From Actinomycetes bacterium (lineage in GTDB: Bacteria; Actinomycetota; Actinomycetes; Mycobacteriales; Mycobacteriaceae): DNA of 64,000 nt. Location of the stretch: NCBI GenBank assembly GCA_023404955.1, contig JAEXZY010000034.1, positions 78,701 to 142,700 of the forward strand, written 5' to 3'. Each line of letters starts with the position of its first letter. Position 1 is the stretch's first letter. The position numbers and the translations under genes are program-made. The notes under the pieces are model-generated. The model worked only from the letters and a program-made list of their open reading frames with translations. It had not been told where the DNA came from and ran no database searches. This document shows, in pieces, positions 8,254 through 15,857 of the stretch.

Positions 8254-8546
8254 TGGCTGATCGGTATCCGACCGTGAAATTGCGCAGTGAGCCGTTCGTC
8301 GAACTGCTCGTTCACCTGTTCCGCGATGTTCCGAACCTGCGGGGTGCGTTGTGCGCGGGTAAGTACGAGTTGTTCGACCACCATGACAGCCGTTTCGAGG
8401 CTGCCCGCATCTGCGCACGATGCCCTGCTCGGCTGCCGTGCCGAGCTTATGCGAGCAAGTCCCGGCGCCTGACGGGTACGTGGGCAGGCGTCTACCGAAA
8501 CCACGGTGACGATGAAACACCAAGGGAGGCAGTGGAAAATGGCTGA
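8253..8546 (+). CDS. WhiB-like iron-sulfur regulator of phage type
   Basis: A 97-aa protein with the four-cysteine arrangement of the actinobacterial WhiB family: C34, C54, C57 and C63 (ICARCPARLPC gives C-x2-C-x5-C), followed by a variant of the G[VI]WGG turn (TGTWAGVY, 74-81) and a charged tail. Family members bind a [4Fe-4S] cluster and contact sigma factor region 4. Mycobacteriophage TM4 carries a WhiB that interferes with host WhiB2 and is linked to superinfection exclusion. A similar role here is inference. The start overlaps the previous stop by one base. Confidence 0.8.
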   Translation: MADRYPTVKLRSEPFVELLVHLFRDVPNLRGALCAGKYELFDHHDSRFEAARICARCPARLPCRAYASKSRRLTGTWAGVYRNHGDDETPREAVENG

Positions 8547-8856
8547 CAATGTTGACCTGTCGGGGATCGGCGCTCACCGACCCTGCCCAGCACGCGGCGT
8601 CCTCGTATTCGACAGCCTGCCGCCCGCCGTGCAGAACGCCGAAGACTCCCGAGCCGACGCGGATATTCGCAATCGCCCCTGGAGGTCCAACGTGACCACC
8701 AAGCGGCCCGCGACGCCGACCGAGCGCGCGTTGCTCGCCCACCTCGGCTACGAGCTGCCCGAGGTGCTGCACACCCGCGTGCAGTGGCTCACAGACGGCG
8801 TGAGACGCCGCACCTGGCCGCAGATACCCGCGACAACAGAGGGACTCACACCATGA
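8539..8856 (+). CDS. Small hypothetical protein of the element
   Basis: A reading frame of up to 105 aa overlapping the end of the WhiB-like gene. Two starts are plausible: ATG at 8539, or GTG at 8692, which has a strong GGAGG six bases upstream and would give a 54-aa protein holding the only clearly structured part (PTERALLAHLGYELPEVLHT). I cannot assign a function. The stop overlaps the next ATG (ATGA), placing it in the scaffold-capsid operon. Confidence 0.5.
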   Translation: MADNVDLSGIGAHRPCPARGVLVFDSLPPAVQNAEDSRADADIRNRPWRSNVTTKRPATPTERALLAHLGYELPEVLHTRVQWLTDGVRRRTWPQIPATTEGLTP

Positions 8857-9377
8857 CCATGACCGATGCGGACACCGCGCAGCACGGGGCTGACGCCCAG
8901 GCCGGCCAACCTGGACCTGCCAGCACCGACGACAACCGCCCGCCAGCAAGCGAACCGGACGACCGGCCCGACGAGCGTGACGACGAGCACGACCAGGACT
9001 ACGCCGACGACGACGGCCGACGCGGCAGCAGGCGAGAGGCAAAGTACCGCGTCGAACGTAACGAGGCGCGCCGCCAGCGTGATGAGCTGGCCGACACTCT
9101 GACGCGCACCCGACAGGCCATCGTGTCGTCGGTCGTAGCTGGCAGCGGGTACGCCCCGAGGGTCGCCGAGTTGGTCGCCGCCGAGATGGACAAGCTGCTA
9201 GACGGCAACGGCATCCCCGACGCCGAGAAGATCGTGAGCACCCTCGCGGCTGTCGTAGCGGACTACGGGTTTGCCCGTCAGTCGCGGCCCCCAAAATTCA
9301 ACCCACAGCAGGGTTCCACCAACGGCGGTGGCGCTGCGGGTAAAGCGTCGTGGGCAGACGCGATCAAGGGCAGCTAG
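8853..9377 (+). CDS. Phage scaffold-like protein
   Basis: A 174-aa acidic protein directly before the major capsid gene. The first 60 residues are a low-complexity Asp/Glu/Pro segment. Residues 60-105 are a charged coiled-coil-like helix (REAKYRVERNEARRQRDELA), and the C-terminus is Gly/Ala-rich. Scaffolding proteins of small HK97-type phages share this layout (acidic head, coiled coil, basic tail) and this position. There is no sequence signature, so the call depends on architecture and context. Confidence 0.6.
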   Translation: MTMTDADTAQHGADAQAGQPGPASTDDNRPPASEPDDRPDERDDEHDQDYADDDGRRGSRREAKYRVERNEARRQRDELADTLTRTRQAIVSSVVAGSGYAPRVAELVAAEMDKLLDGNGIPDAEKIVSTLAAVVADYGFARQSRPPKFNPQQGSTNGGGAAGKASWADAIKGS

Positions 9378-9506
9378 ACTCGCCACTGCGGGATCCGCTG
9401 CGCGTCGCAGCCACCCGCAGCACTGTTCGCCTTTGTGAGGCACCAACGGTTAGAGCGTGACTGCTCTCCTGAATCGCTGAAACAGGTTCTCACGAGAGGC
9501 AATCCA

Positions 9507-10382
9507 ATGACCCTTTTGACCACTGGCGGCAGCGCCATCCTCACCCCTGCACAAGTTCAAGACTTGGTGATCGTCCCGTTGATCGCCAGCAGCATCGCCA
9601 TGCAGGTGGCCACGGTCGTGCAGACGGGTTCAAACGAAACTCGTTTCCCGATCATCAGCGCCGATCCGTCCACGAGTTGGGTTGCTGAGGGTGCAGAGAT
9701 TCCGGTCAGCGACCCTGACATTGACGAGTTGGTCATCAGACCGCCGTCGCTGAAGGGTCTCACGGTGGTCTCCAATGAGTTGGTCGCCGACAGCGACCCC
9801 AGCGCGTTGGACGTGGTCGGCGACGGCTTGGTCCGTGACCTCCGCGTCAAGCTGGATGCCAGCTTCTTTGGCGGTGCAGGTGTCGGTGTCGCACCCGATG
9901 GCATCGAAAGCCTCGCCGGGACGCAGACAACCACGCTTGCATTCTCCGAGACGGGGAACTTGGACCCCTTCGCGGAGGCTATCAGCATGGCTGAGACAGT
10001 CGGCGTGCTGGCTGTCGACCCGGTGACCGGCCTGCCCGGCATGAGCTTCGTCGGCCACCCCACCGATGTGCTCAGCGTGGCGACCGCGAAAGTCGCCACC
10101 GACTCCAACGCGCCCCTGCTAGGACCGGACGCCACGGCAGCCACGAGCCGCAGCGTCCTCGGCGTGCCGTTGTACTCGTCGCCCGCAGTCACCCCCGGCA
10201 TCATGTGGCTCGTGCCGCGCTCCAAGACGTTCATCGTTTTGAGGGATGACCCAGAGGTCATAGCCGATACCAGCGCCTTTTTCAGTTCGGCGAGAACGGC
10301 AGTTAGGGCCGTACTTCGAGTCTCGCCAGCGTTTCCGCACGAGCAGGCAGTCTGCAAGGTCGTCATCGACGGCGGCAGCTGA
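9507..10382 (+). CDS. Phage major capsid protein (HK97-like)
   Basis: A 291-aa protein that resembles short HK97-fold major capsid proteins of actinophages and phiRv-type elements. Features include a helical start, PIISADPSTSWVAEGAEIP (the E-loop/spine region), a later LVPRSKTFIVLRDDPEV strand and the closing AFPHEQAVCKVVI. The ATG at 9507 has GAGAGG about 8 bases upstream; an upstream in-frame start at 9435 lacks a ribosome site. No N-terminal cleavable delta domain or head protease gene is seen. The capsid is intact, so the element may form its own or remodelled heads. Confidence 0.85.
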   Translation: MTLLTTGGSAILTPAQVQDLVIVPLIASSIAMQVATVVQTGSNETRFPIISADPSTSWVAEGAEIPVSDPDIDELVIRPPSLKGLTVVSNELVADSDPSALDVVGDGLVRDLRVKLDASFFGGAGVGVAPDGIESLAGTQTTTLAFSETGNLDPFAEAISMAETVGVLAVDPVTGLPGMSFVGHPTDVLSVATAKVATDSNAPLLGPDATAATSRSVLGVPLYSSPAVTPGIMWLVPRSKTFIVLRDDPEVIADTSAFFSSARTAVRAVLRVSPAFPHEQAVCKVVIDGGS

Positions 10383-10505
10383 CAGACCACCTGCGCTCGG
10401 GAGCCACTGGCTACTCCGCTCGGGCGCAGGTGCTAGACCACCGCTGGCCGCGTGAGGTCGCCACCGTAGCGCGGCCAGCGGTGCTACCACCCCGAGGGAG
10501 ACCCG

Positions 10506-10832
10506 ATGACCTGGACCGGCGACCGCCGCACCCGACCCCGCAACGGTGCACGCCGCCTCCCCGAGAAACTGCGCCGCCGCGTCCTGCACCGCTACCCGAC
10601 ATGCCAGCTCAACATCCCCGGCATCTGCGTCGGCACAAGCACCGAGGTGCACCACATCACCCCCGACGCTGACGGCGGAACCGATGCAGAGTTCATCAAC
10701 GGTCAGCCGCAGCTCGTCGGCGTCTGCGGCCCATGTCACCGCCGCGTCTCGGCCCGCGACTCCGCAGCCCGCGCCAACCCCGGCACCCGCGTCCTACGCG
10801 AGAAGGAACGCCACCCCGGCGTCCTCCCGTGA
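10506..10832 (+). CDS. HNH endonuclease (phage packaging type)
   Basis: A 108-aa HNH nuclease. RYPTCQLNIPGIC supplies the first Cys pair, TEVHHITPDADGG the catalytic His pair, and CGPCHRRVSAR the second CxxC and basic helix. Small HNH proteins like this lie next to terminase genes in many siphophages and take part in genome cutting and packaging. Here it follows the capsid gene. The ATG at 10506 has GAGGGAG upstream. Confidence 0.82.
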   Translation: MTWTGDRRTRPRNGARRLPEKLRRRVLHRYPTCQLNIPGICVGTSTEVHHITPDADGGTDAEFINGQPQLVGVCGPCHRRVSARDSAARANPGTRVLREKERHPGVLP

Positions 10833-11340
10833 CCTGGACGACCCGCCGAGACCAGCAGCGACACAACGATATTCACGCGCAGCAAACACCGAATAGTGTT
10901 GGGTCGCAACGACAGTCATTGACGTGAAACCTGTTGCAAGACAACAACATAAACGTCCTCAACCTGACTCACTCTCGACGGCAAGCGGTCAAGTCTGCAA
11001 ACTCTAGTTCCGACTCAATATCGCGTCTACCTGCATGTTTGCCCTGGGGGAGACCCCTCCCGCAACCCCCTTCTCCCTCGACCGGGACGGCCCGGCTCGC
11101 ATCCTCCGCACTGCACCCGAGTTTCCTCAGGTCAGAGGCTGTTTTGGGGCAGCTGAATCGTCCTGTGCCGCAACGTTTCTCGTTGGTGGTGCCGTTTGCG
11201 CAGGTCAGAGGCTGTTTCTACCGGCTGCACGGTGCAGCGAATCGTACTACGGCGCAACCATTGTCAGCGTTGGGTTTAGCAATGGAACACACTGTCTAGC
11301 AATGACTTTCGGGGGCGCCACTCGGTCATACACTCGTGGT
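10833..11340. other. 508-bp gap with an internal 17-bp direct repeat
   Basis: No convincing gene here. GC falls at 10860-11040. CAGGTCAGAGGCTGTTT occurs at 11128-11144 and again at 11201-11217, 73 bp apart, each preceded by a GTTT-containing stretch. TAGCAATG occurs twice just before the next gene, at 11277-11284 and 11296-11303. The position after capsid and HNH genes and before the next operon suits a packaging or control region, but this is a guess. Confidence 0.45.
11128..11217 (+). repeat. Paired 17-bp direct repeats in the element
   Basis: CAGGTCAGAGGCTGTTT at 11128-11144 and 11201-11217 are identical. They lie in the largest non-coding stretch of the element. Confidence 0.75.
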
Positions 11341-11727
11341 ATGACGAGGCGTCGCACTGCTGGGCAGAAGTTGCGGGAGAAGATGACCGCCGCGCTGGAG
11401 GCGACCGGGGTCCCCGGCATGGAGTTCGATGAGTACGAGACCGAGGCTCTGAAGCGGGCGTGCGCGGCTGCGGATCGCGCCGAGCAGTTGCAGGCGGTGT
11501 ATGACGCGGAGCTTGCGGGGGAGGCGCGTCCGACGATGCTGTCTCGGCTGTCTGCGGAGTTGCGTCATTGTGAGCGGCAGTCGGTGCAGATGTTGGAACG
11601 GGTGCGGCTGACCGAGGAGCCGCCGAAGTCTGCTCGTCATCAGCGGGCGGCTCGTGCGCGTTGGGATCGGCGGGATCGGCGGGAGGCTGCCCGTGTGGGG
11701 CCGCGCCCGCAGCAGGTGGTGAGCTGA
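11341..11727 (+). CDS. Small basic phage-type protein, possible terminase small subunit
   Basis: A 128-aa charged protein with a Lys/Arg-rich start (MTRRRTAGQKLREKM), a helical centre containing EYETEALKRACAAADRAEQL, and an Arg-rich tail. Size, charge and position (after an HNH gene, before the variable end) fit small-terminase-like proteins of actinophages, but no diagnostic motif is visible. The ATG at 11341 is chosen because upstream in-frame extension would cross the 17-bp repeats. The next frame starts two bases after its stop. Confidence 0.5.
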   Translation: MTRRRTAGQKLREKMTAALEATGVPGMEFDEYETEALKRACAAADRAEQLQAVYDAELAGEARPTMLSRLSAELRHCERQSVQMLERVRLTEEPPKSARHQRAARARWDRRDRREAARVGPRPQQVVS

Positions 11728-11728
11728 G

Positions 11729-11974
11729 GTGCCGCGCCAGAATCCGGCGCTTGCGCGGGAAGCGATGCCCAGCGACGGCATCGGCCCCATTTACAGACGG
11801 CTCCTGGGCCGCGAGCGGGACCAGCAGGCGCGGTATGGGCATCTGCACCGTCCCCGGTACCTGCTGGACGCTCTGGAGGCTGGTAAGACCGTGACGGTGC
11901 CGTGGTGGAAGGTGCCCGTGGCGCTGCGGCCAGCGGGCTGTGGGGACACTCTCGCTGTGGACCGGAGTATGTGA
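11729..11974 (+). CDS. Hypothetical protein of the element
   Basis: A possible 81-aa protein from a GTG at 11729, one base after the previous stop. The sequence includes IGPIYRRLLGRERDQQARYG and a Trp-Trp pair (VPWWKVP). I do not recognise it. The close coupling to the upstream gene supports translation. The C-terminal CGDTLAVDRSM may be a truncated end. Confidence 0.4.
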   Translation: MPRQNPALAREAMPSDGIGPIYRRLLGRERDQQARYGHLHRPRYLLDALEAGKTVTVPWWKVPVALRPAGCGDTLAVDRSM

Positions 11975-12211
11975 GTCAGCCGCCACGGCGGGCGCGCCGC
12001 GCCCTGGGCGGGCTGCCCAGGTGACTCTGGCTCTGGGGTGCACCAATGCGCTCAGCCTGTTGACTGGACAACACGCCGCTTGCGAATCTGGCTGCTCAGG
12101 GCACATGTGGCGTTTCGGTGTCCTACTCTGAGGGCACAATGGCGCATGTACGACAATGAGTGACGCCGAGCGATCTCGGATGACGGTGTACGACAAGACG
12201 GGGATCGGACG

Positions 12212-13114
12212 ATGAACGATGAGCATGTTGCCTTGGTGGCACTGCTCCGCACCCGTCCTGAGGGATTGAACTGGCGCAAGCTGACCGACGAGGTCTTGCA
12301 GTACGGCAGCGCTGTGGCCGTCTGGGACTACTACAACCCCCTACAGCTGATTCCATCAGCGGAAGCAGATGCGGCCCTGGAAGCTGCTCGCGCAGACCTG
12401 GAGGCCTGGGGGCGTGACGGCCTCCGGTTCGTCGGTGTGCTCGATAAGGAGTTCCCGCAGAGATTGCTGGACATCTGGGAGACGCCGCCGTTCCTGTTCG
12501 CCCAGGGTCATCTTGGGGGTGAAGACGACCTCGGGCTGTCTGTGGTCGGGTCACGGAAGGCGTCGGCGTTTGGCCTGGATATGGCCAGCGGCATCGCCAC
12601 CTACTTGGCGGAGCAGCGGCTGACGGTCATCTCAGGCTTGGCGGCTGGCATCGACGCGGCAGCACACACTGCCGCCATCGCGGCGTCGGGCCGCACTGTG
12701 GCGTTCATCGCAACCGGGGTGCGGAAGCAATACCCAGCCGAGAACCGAGATCTGCAAGCGCAGATCATGGATGACGGTTTGGTGCTCTCGCAGTTCTGGC
12801 CGGACGCGCCGCCCCGAAAGCAGCACTTCCTGATGCGTAACGCGCTTATGTCGGGCTACGGGGTGGCCACCATCGTGGTCGAGGCAGGCGAGATGAGCGG
12901 AGCGCGGGCTCAGGCGCGTATGGCGGTGGAGCATGGGCGGCCGGTCATCCTCACGAGTCTTGTCGTGGAGCGAAATCATTGGGCGCGCACACTCGCCGAG
13001 CGGCCGAACGTCTGGGTGGTGTCGGGTGTCCGCGACATCGGTCCCATCGTTGACGAAATCCTCTCGGGGCCGCACCGGGTGGACGAGGCACTGAGGCTTC
13101 TGACTGTTCCGTGA
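12212..13114 (+). CDS. DprA/Smf-family (SLOG) protein
   Basis: A 300-aa DprA-like Rossmann-type protein. The nucleotide/DNA-pocket motifs are clear: VVGSRKAS (111-118), SGLAAGIDAAAH (141-152), PRKQHFLMRN (201-210) and EAGEMSGARAQARMA (224-238). Housekeeping DprA loads RecA on incoming single-stranded DNA. This copy lacks the usual C-terminal winged helix, is carried on a mobile element, and is coupled by GTGA overlap to a ComF-like phosphoribosyltransferase. SLOG proteins paired with effectors are known in bacterial conflict systems. A cargo defence role is inference; a housekeeping dprA is expected elsewhere in the genome. Confidence 0.85.
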   Translation: MNDEHVALVALLRTRPEGLNWRKLTDEVLQYGSAVAVWDYYNPLQLIPSAEADAALEAARADLEAWGRDGLRFVGVLDKEFPQRLLDIWETPPFLFAQGHLGGEDDLGLSVVGSRKASAFGLDMASGIATYLAEQRLTVISGLAAGIDAAAHTAAIAASGRTVAFIATGVRKQYPAENRDLQAQIMDDGLVLSQFWPDAPPRKQHFLMRNALMSGYGVATIVVEAGEMSGARAQARMAVEHGRPVILTSLVVERNHWARTLAERPNVWVVSGVRDIGPIVDEILSGPHRVDEALRLLTVP

Positions 13115-13881
13115 GCAACTCAGCTGCACTAGCGCAGCTCCGCGACAGCCTCAAGGTCAACGCCGGGGGATACCTGCGCAATATCCTCCACCTCCCGGCA
13201 ATCACGTGCGAGCTATGTGCCCGGCCAATCGCCGGTAACCGCTTCTGTGATCGCTGCCAGTGGAATTACGTGTCGCGCAACGACATTGCTGATCGAGTCG
13301 GATCAATGGTCTACGGCATCGACGGCACCCAGAGCGGTCGGCTGATGTACGGCTACAAGGCGGCATATACGCGGCCCTCACATGTGCAGACGGTGACCTC
13401 GCTCGCGGTGCTCGGTGTACGCGAGCACCGCGAGTGTGCCGACCGACTGCTCGGCATCAGAGCTACCCGGTGGGCGACAGTCCCGTCTCTGCGCAACGTC
13501 GGCGCGGAGCATCCACTGAGGACCATCCTCACGGGCAAGATCGCAGCGGGCAGCGAGATAGTGGTGACAGCCGCGCCCCGCGAAGCAATTCACAGCCCCC
13601 GTGACGTCACACCGACGAACTACACCATCGCGACCGAGGTGCCTGAGGGCGCGCATGTCATGGTCATCGACGACACGTGGGTGGCGGGCGGCCACGCTCA
13701 GTCCGTCGCAGCCGCGCTCAAGCTGGCCGGTGCGCGTGTGGTGTCGGTGCTGACGGTGGCACGCTGGGTGGACCTGACCGACCCAGTGTCGAAGCAGGTT
13801 CACCGCGACCACATCAAGAACTGCGAGTACGACCCCACGGTCTGCCCGTGGACGGGTGGAGCCTGCCCGACCGCTACCTGA
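13111..13881 (+). CDS. ComF-like phosphoribosyltransferase with zinc finger
   Basis: A 256-aa protein. An N-terminal four-cysteine zinc ribbon (C33, C36, C46 and C49 in CELCARPIAGNRFCDRC) precedes a type I PRTase domain with the PRPP-binding loop MVIDDTWVAGGHAQS (184-198). This is the layout of ComF/GntX proteins, though the C-terminus (NCEYDPTVCPWTGGAC) adds three more Cys. The GTG start overlaps the DprA-like stop. ComF is a competence partner of DprA in transformable bacteria. Here the pair sits at the cargo end of a satellite, next to attR. Confidence 0.8.
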   Translation: MSNSAALAQLRDSLKVNAGGYLRNILHLPAITCELCARPIAGNRFCDRCQWNYVSRNDIADRVGSMVYGIDGTQSGRLMYGYKAAYTRPSHVQTVTSLAVLGVREHRECADRLLGIRATRWATVPSLRNVGAEHPLRTILTGKIAAGSEIVVTAAPREAIHSPRDVTPTNYTIATEVPEGAHVMVIDDTWVAGGHAQSVAAALKLAGARVVSVLTVARWVDLTDPVSKQVHRDHIKNCEYDPTVCPWTGGACPTAT

Positions 13882-13908
13882 CGCGACACGCCACCACGAC
13901 ACGCCGCT

Positions 13909-13938
13909 TGCCCACAACCTGCCCACAATTTGCCCGCA
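13909..13938 (+). promoter_or_regulatory. Candidate integrase arm-type sites, right end
   Basis: Three 11-bp-spaced copies: TGCCCACA at 13909-13916 and 13920-13927, and TGCCCGCA at 13931-13938. Octamer, orientation and spacing match the left-end pair at 4022-4040. They end about 80 bp before attR. Confidence 0.62.
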
Positions 13939-14019
13939 GTTACAGGTAACTGTGGTGATCTCAGATGATGAGTTCACACAGGTCTAAGCGTGATCGGCGC
14001 TCTGACCAGGTAGCCGGGT

Positions 14020-14046
14020 AGGGTTCAAATCCCTCCGCCACCGCCA
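14020..14046 (+). repeat. Attachment-site core, right copy (attR)
   Basis: 27 bp identical to 3926-3952. Only this 3' tRNA fragment is present here, with no upstream tRNA body, so it is the duplicated end of the target and not a second tRNA gene. Confidence 0.92.
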
Positions 14047-14082
14047 AAGCCCCGAGCCTGCGATCCAGGCGCGGGGCTTTTT
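14046..14082 (+). terminator. Original tRNA-Ser terminator, now displaced to the right of the element
   Basis: Stem AAAGCCCCG (14046-14054) pairs with CGGGGCTTT (14072-14080), followed by T residues. It directly abuts the attR core, so before integration it would have followed the tRNA. Confidence 0.8.
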
Positions 14083-14165
14083 GGTGAGCAGCCCCAGCCC
14101 TCGGTGTTACCCTGCCGTCAATATGCGGGCTCGGCGGGGAGTGCGCGCGATGTCGGGGGTACGCC

Positions 14166-15854
14166 ATGGGCCAGCCCACCTCGGTCGGCAGAGTCGGTGC
14201 GTTAGCTGTCGCACTCGGCATCGGGTTGGCGGTGGCCAGCGCCCCGGCAGTGGCGTGGGCCGACGAGTCGGGGGAGACGGCCTCGGCGGTCGACAGCGGT
14301 CCTCGCACGGTCGAGCGCCCGACCGAGGCGCGCGACACATCCACGACGAAGGCCGTCGAACGGCGCAAGACCAGGAAGGCGCACCGCGCCGACGCCGAGC
14401 CCGGCGTGGCGAAACGCTCTCCGCGCGAACGTGAGCGCGCGATTGATGCTGAGCCCGCGGGGGAGCGGGTCGTGCCTGCGCGGGCGGTGACTGAGCCGGC
14501 CGCTGCACCGCGGGTCGAGCCGGCGGCTGAGCGGACGAACATCCCGGAGCCTGCCGCTCTGCAGGCTCCGGTGAGTGCAACCGAGACGGTCGCACCGACG
14601 CGGACCCCGATTGTCCGCACCATCCTCCGTGCCGTCAGTGACGCCGTCGCCTCACGATCGGGGGACGGCACGCAGCCCGGCACCCCGCTGCTGTGGGGCC
14701 TGATGGCGTGGGTGCGCCGCAACACGCACGACGCGGACACGGTGAACGCAGCCGCCCTGGCCGCCGCCAACAGCTCCCCGGTTGCCACGGGTGACGTCTA
14801 TGCCGGCTTCGAAGACAAGACCATCAAGGGCAATGTGATGGACAACGACACCGATGCCGACGGCACCACGCTCGTCGCGGCCATCGTGGCCGGGCCGTCG
14901 TACGGCATCGTCACGCTGAACCCGAACGGCGCCTTCGTCTACACGCCCTCGACCAACTACCACGGTGCCGACACGTTCAGCTACACCGCGTCGGACGGCG
15001 CCGCGGCCAGCAACGTCGCGGTCGTCTCGCTGACCATCGCTCCCGTCGACGACATCGTCTTCAGATTCACCTACGGCAGCGGCTCCCAGTACTGGACCCC
15101 GCAGGCCAAGGCGGCACTGCAGGCTGCCGCCGACCGGCTCTCGGAGTACATTGCCACGTCCAGTCCGGTGACCGTCACCTACAACGTCACCGGCGAAAAC
15201 AATCCGTCGGCAACGTATTTGGCGACCGGAGGCACCAATTTCGGCATCCCCAGTCGACCGGCATTCTCCAACGCCATGATCAAGAAGGTCACCTCGCGCT
15301 TTCACACCGACGCGAACCGTTCGGCCGCCGATGGCAACATGCTGGTGAACTTCTCCTACCCGTCCTACTCGTACGACGATTCACCGGCGGCGGGCGAAGT
15401 CGACTTCCAGACGGTGGTGATGCACGAACTGCTGCACAGCCTCGGCTACCAGGCTGTCTTGGACAGCGGGCCGGCCAGCCGGAGATCCTGGCTCACCTAC
15501 GACAAGTTCATCGTCGACCAGAACGGGACCCGAGTCATCAGCAGCCGAGGCCGGTTCAACAGCGCCTACGCCGCGAACCTGTCGGGCGCCAACGGCGGCC
15601 TGTTCTTCGGCGGCGCCAACGCGGTCGCCGCCTACGGCGGTCCCGTTCCGCTGCAGGCGCTTTCGCTCTCACACCTGCGACTCTCGACGTTCCCGTACAA
15701 CGGGCCGACAGCCAAGCTGATGGGGCCGGTCGCGCCCAACGGCAAGACGCTGCGCGTGCTGAGCCCTGTCGAGCAGGCCATCCTCAAAGACCTCGGCTAC
15801 ACCGTGGTGTCGCCCGCACCGTCCGTCTTCACCGCAGCAACCCTGAGTCTGTAA
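14166..15854 (+). CDS. Secreted protein with tandem-repeat Ig-like domain and HExxH metalloprotease-like domain
   Basis: A 562-aa exported protein. Residues 1-32 are a signal peptide ending near AWA. An acidic/Arg-rich disordered linker runs to about 200. Residues 203-296 are a cadherin/Big_9-type repeat (DNDTDADGT, then GAFVYTPSTNYHGADTFSY). The C-terminal part carries HELLHSLG with H420, E421 and H424, a zinc-peptidase signature, but the position expected for the third metzincin histidine is Ala430, so the third ligand must lie elsewhere or activity is lost. The N-terminal leader resembles that of the convergent gene at 15858-16970. The substrate is unknown. Confidence 0.7.
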   Translation: MGQPTSVGRVGALAVALGIGLAVASAPAVAWADESGETASAVDSGPRTVERPTEARDTSTTKAVERRKTRKAHRADAEPGVAKRSPRERERAIDAEPAGERVVPARAVTEPAAAPRVEPAAERTNIPEPAALQAPVSATETVAPTRTPIVRTILRAVSDAVASRSGDGTQPGTPLLWGLMAWVRRNTHDADTVNAAALAAANSSPVATGDVYAGFEDKTIKGNVMDNDTDADGTTLVAAIVAGPSYGIVTLNPNGAFVYTPSTNYHGADTFSYTASDGAAASNVAVVSLTIAPVDDIVFRFTYGSGSQYWTPQAKAALQAAADRLSEYIATSSPVTVTYNVTGENNPSATYLATGGTNFGIPSRPAFSNAMIKKVTSRFHTDANRSAADGNMLVNFSYPSYSYDDSPAAGEVDFQTVVMHELLHSLGYQAVLDSGPASRRSWLTYDKFIVDQNGTRVISSRGRFNSAYAANLSGANGGLFFGGANAVAAYGGPVPLQALSLSHLRLSTFPYNGPTAKLMGPVAPNGKTLRVLSPVEQAILKDLGYTVVSPAPSVFTAATLSL

Positions 15855-15857
15855 CCC

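Larger units (their letters stand above)
3926..14046 (+). mobile_element. Integrated phage-satellite-like element (about 10.1 kb) at tRNA-Ser
   Basis: Bounded by 27-bp perfect direct repeats of the tRNA-Ser 3' end. Nearly all genes inside read rightward: integrase, excisionase, HTH protein, winged-helix protein, HNH nuclease, a hypothetical protein, WhiB-like, a small protein, scaffold-like, major capsid, HNH nuclease, two small proteins, DprA-like and ComF-like. No portal, large terminase, head protease, tail, integrase-independent lysis or clear partition genes were found. The size and mix resemble the 9-11 kb phiRv1/phiRv2 elements of M. tuberculosis, and capsid-bearing phage satellites more generally. 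Local GC is lower in several intergenic stretches (for example 5174-5280 and 10860-11040) than in the flanking chromosome. Confidence 0.88.

Noticed and set aside
12212..13114. Housekeeping dprA
   Set aside because: Mycobacterial dprA normally lies near the rnhB/topA-type region, and this one is inside the integrated element and lacks the C-terminal domain.
14020..14046. Second tRNA-Ser gene at the right end
   Set aside because: Only the 3' 27 bases are present; no D-arm or anticodon arm upstream, so it is the att duplication.
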